NCBI GenBank assembly: GCA_003133265.1
Contig: PKWQ01000326.1
Location: 1-6,805 of the forward strand
Reading direction: 5' to 3'
From: Acetobacteraceae bacterium
GTDB taxonomy: Bacteria > Pseudomonadota > Alphaproteobacteria > Acetobacterales > Acetobacteraceae
DNA length: 6,805 bases
Positions 6,091 to 6,805 of the stretch are shown here, piece by piece. Under the pieces are notes generated by a model. That model was not told where the DNA came from, did not search any database, and worked only from the letters and a program-made list of their open reading frames with translations. Every line of letters starts with the position of its first letter. Within the stretch, counting starts at the first letter, position 1. Both the position numbers and the translations under genes were made by a program.

Positions 6091-6426
6091 TCAGGGCGCC
6101 TTGGTGTCGTTCGCCGCCGTCGGCTTCAGCACCGTGGTGATGGTCTCGCGCAGCACGGTGACGCGCAGGTTGGGGCCAAGCTCGACGTCGACCTCGTTCG
6201 AGCCTTCCTTGATCTTCTGCACCACGCCCAGGATGCCGCCGCCGGTCACCACGCGGTCGCCGCGCTTCAGCGCCGCCAGCATGGCCTTCATTTCCTTCGC
6301 ACGCTGCTGCTGCGGGCGGATCAGCAGAAAATAGAAGACGCCGAAAATCAGTACCAGCGGCAGAAACTGGGTCGCGCTGCCGAACATGGATGTCAGGTCT
6401 TGAGCGTAGGCGGGAGAGATGAGCAT
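6091..6426 (-). CDS. yajC: Sec translocon accessory protein YajC
   Basis: YajC is a small single-span inner-membrane protein that associates with SecDF and the SecYEG translocon. The 111-residue product has a short N-terminus (LISPAYAQDL), one hydrophobic helix at about 21-36 (FLPLVLIFGVFYFLLI), then the diagnostic RPQQQRAKEMKAMLAALKRG (37-56) and the beta domain DRVVTGGGILGVVQKI (57-72). ATG 6426 is supported by AGGAAA (6435-6440) at suitable distance. No secD gene follows: downstream on its strand is only 25 bases of gap and then a convergent amidohydrolase gene, so it is not in the usual yajC-secD-secF operon. It diverges from the DUF815 gene across 111 bases. Length and motifs are normal. 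Confidence 0.95.
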   Translation of the reverse strand: MLISPAYAQDLTSMFGSATQFLPLVLIFGVFYFLLIRPQQQRAKEMKAMLAALKRGDRVVTGGGILGVVQKIKEGSNEVDVELGPNLRVTVLRETITTVLKPTAANDTKAP

Positions 6427-6477
6427 CTGGGATATTTCCTGCGCGGGCCGGGCCCGGGTTGCGGTGTTCGGGCCGGG

Positions 6478-6505
6478 ACCATAGTTTCCGCACCCTTCAC
6501 GTCAA
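6478..6505 (-). promoter_or_regulatory. Promoter candidate for yajC
   Basis: Read on the minus strand, TTGACG (6505-6500), a 16-base spacer and TATGGT (6483-6478) form the best-looking promoter in the window. Transcription would start near 6471, giving a leader of about 45 bases. A six-pair GC hairpin (6451-6456 with 6469-6474) lies in that leader, just upstream of the ribosome binding site. Confidence 0.55.
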
Positions 6506-6537
6506 GCTTTGCTAATCCCGTCCGCAGGACCGTCACC

Positions 6538-6805
6538 ATGGAACAGCCCCTGATCGACCTCGCCGCCCGGATCGCCGAGGCCCTGGAACGGCTGGCGCCA
6601 CCGCCGCCGCCGCCGCTCGACCTGACCGAGGCAGACGCCTTCGTGTGGTATCCGAGCCCGGCGCGGCTGGCGCCGGTGGGGAAGATCTCCCGCGTCGATA
6701 TCTCCCTGTTGCAGGGCGTGGAGCGGCAGAAGACCATCCTGGTGGAGAACACGCTGCGCTTCGCCCGTGGCCTGCCAGCCAACAACGCCATGCTCTGGGG
6801 CGCGC
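6538..6805 (+). CDS. DUF815 family ATP-binding protein, N-terminal part (3' end outside the window)
   Basis: Eighty-nine residues of an AAA-type ATPase of the DUF815 family (PF05673) are visible before the window ends. Recognisable segments are ADAFVWYPSPARLAPVG (33-49), VDISLLQGVERQKTILVENT (54-73) and RFARGLPANNAMLWGA, which leads into the Walker A loop that would follow directly (in relatives GARGTGKSS). The cellular role of this family is not established. ATG 6538 has AGGA at 6525-6528 and is the only reasonable start. A run of six prolines (residues 22-27), encoded mostly by CCG repeats, separates a short N-terminal helix from the core. It is divergent from yajC, with which I believe DUF815 genes are often neighbours in alphaproteobacteria. 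Confidence 0.9.
   Translation, partial: MEQPLIDLAARIAEALERLAPPPPPPLDLTEADAFVWYPSPARLAPVGKISRVDISLLQGVERQKTILVENTLRFARGLPANNAMLWGA

Noticed and set aside
6598..6616. CCG trinucleotide run as a repeat of interest near the start of the DUF815 gene
   Set aside because: It simply encodes a short proline linker, common in high-GC genomes; too short to call a variable repeat.

Overview
The window is a GC-rich stretch of bacterial chromosome. Its real genes use codons ending almost always in G or C, and the -35 candidates share the form TTGACG. The gene content points to an alphaproteobacterium: a catalytically degenerate squalene/phytoene-synthase homologue of the NDUFAF6 type, YajC beside a DUF815 ATPase gene, and an iron-type superoxide dismutase. 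Rhodospirillales/Acetobacteraceae is my best guess, but the order is inferred from general gene content and not from a marker.

Layout: positions 1-798 hold the 3' end of uvrA (nucleotide excision repair), followed on the same strand by an EamA-family drug/metabolite transporter (818-1723). Next comes a 315-base stretch without an obvious gene (1724-2038). It opens with a very AT-rich island and a promoter candidate (TTGACG at 1775) and continues with a leader of about 230 bases that can fold into several nested helices. The leader precedes a tight three-gene unit: an 81-residue unknown protein (2039-2284), a 56-residue single-pass membrane protein (2295-2465) and a YeiH/UPF0324 'putative sulfate exporter' family permease (2470-3567). 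A strong inverted repeat at 3579-3614 separates this unit from the convergent NDUFAF6-like gene (3598-4377, minus strand).

The right part holds sodB (4523-5131) with its own promoter candidate and a strong GNRA-loop terminator, an amidohydrolase-2 family enzyme (5226-6065), yajC on the minus strand (6091-6426), and, divergent from yajC, the 5' end of a DUF815 ATPase gene (6538 to the window edge). In many alphaproteobacteria yajC is followed by secD-secF, an Mth938/NDUFAF3-like gene and the NDUFAF6-like gene. Here yajC and the NDUFAF6-like gene keep their shared strand and order, but sodB and the amidohydrolase lie between them on the opposite strand. This looks like a rearranged or eroded ancestral cluster.

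The most promising candidate for something undescribed is the unit 1730-3567: AT island, promoter, structured leader RNA, two small unknown proteins and an anion exporter with an unusual family motif. It may be a riboregulated, multi-component anion (possibly sulfur oxyanion) export system. Its ligand and the roles of the two small proteins are inference only.
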